Assembly: GCA_024277835.1 (NCBI GenBank)
Contig: JAJRUK010000034.1
Location: 1-10,240 of the forward strand
Origin: Planctomycetota bacterium
GTDB taxonomy: Bacteria; Planctomycetota; Phycisphaerae; UBA1845
Direction: 5' to 3'
Length of the DNA: 10,240 nt
Shown here one piece after another: positions 7,052 to 10,240 of the stretch. A program made the translations under genes and the position numbers. Position 1 is the first letter of the stretch. Each line of letters opens with the position of its first letter. Below the pieces are notes generated by a model that worked only from the letters and a program-made list of their open reading frames with translations, was not told the origin of the DNA and did not search any database.

Positions 7052-7501
7052 CCGATCTCCTTCCCGTCAAACTATACGGGTCTTTTCCGCCGACACTCCG
7101 CCGGCGGTCGGAATCTGAATCGGCGCACAAAGTCCACCACGAATCGGCAGACAATCGCCGTCCCAGCCCCATCTCAATATACGAATCAGCCTCGTGAAGG
7201 TCCACTAATTCTTTCAAAGCGGTGACGCGAGTGAAACACGGTCGCCACTCCGGAAGCAGTACGCACCCCGTCTACATGTCGGCTAGGACCGATCTATCCG
7301 TAAACACACCCCGTCCTGCACCCACCATCCGGGATGCCTATCGACATTTTCGGACACTTCCAAGTCAAACGGACACTCGGTAAACACATCCCCGATTGCC
7401 GCACTTCGTCATCCCGAATACGCTCACGGAATCCGCGACCAAGCGAATAGACGGTTTCGCGTTGAGCTGTCCTGTCATGAGATTGTGAAACACGCCCGAA
7501 A
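7052..7501. other. Divergent intergenic region between the peptidase and uvrA, no gene seen
   Basis: This 450-bp stretch lies between two divergently read genes and must hold both promoters. The peptidase ribosome site AAGGAG is at 7057-7062. Short open frames here (for example minus 7023-7217 and 7294-7521) lack family features. Visible structure: GTAAACACA followed by CCCCG at 7300-7313 and, with one extra T, at 7380-7394; CGGACACT at 7351-7358 and 7370-7377, 19 bp apart; and a GC palindrome CCGCCGGCGG near 7098. No LexA-like box or clear sigma-70 promoter was recognised. Confidence 0.5.
7057..7062 (-). promoter_or_regulatory. Strong ribosome binding site of the S41 peptidase gene
   Basis: AAGGAG lies 5 bases before the ATG at 7051 on the minus strand. 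It is the clearest Shine-Dalgarno in the window and fixes the peptidase start, just ahead of a good signal peptide. Confidence 0.85.

Positions 7502-10240
<2,739 letters not shown>

Noticed and set aside
5972..7225. Plus-strand 417-codon open frame opposite the peptidase
   Set aside because: It is antisense to a clearly real S41 peptidase gene; its composition mirrors the opposite strand and it shows no domain.

Overview
The window looks like ordinary chromosome from a bacterium with moderately high GC, most likely a planctomycete-type organism. Four things point that way: a GAGCCGCGACCGTGAGG-type palindromic repeat that I recall from planctomycete intergenic regions, weak or missing Shine-Dalgarno sites before several genes, TTG/GTG starts, and the style of the long secreted S41 peptidase. 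This is inference without a database search.

Layout: six genes lie on the minus strand, so they read right to left. From the right they are a secreted S41/PDZ carboxyl-terminal processing peptidase (4769-7051, with a textbook intrinsic terminator at 4698-4735), nucleoside diphosphate kinase (ndk, 4013-4474), an iodotyrosine-deiodinase-like nitroreductase (3179-3844), gcvT (1967-3067, TTG start), gcvH (1484-1867), and a PaaK/CapK-type AMP-forming ligase (GTG start at 1339, running off the left edge a few residues from its C-terminus). A near-perfect 24-bp inverted repeat sits between ndk and the nitroreductase. On the plus strand, uvrA starts at 7502 and runs off the right edge, with 913 codons present. 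A 450-bp divergent region with no credible gene separates uvrA from the peptidase.

Functional links: gcvT and gcvH encode the aminomethyltransferase and the lipoyl carrier of the glycine cleavage system. gcvP is not in the window; the position right after gcvH holds the unrelated ligase. The other genes (nucleotide balance, DNA excision repair, envelope proteolysis, halotyrosine-type flavin reductase) have no evident common pathway.

I found no CRISPR array, prophage, intact mobile element, tRNA or rRNA, and no convincing undescribed system. The items most worth a second look are the complete substrate-binding triad in the deiodinase homologue, the palindromic repeat, the Cys-x-x-His zinc motif in UvrA, and the Lys/Asp-rich insert near the C-terminus of the peptidase.
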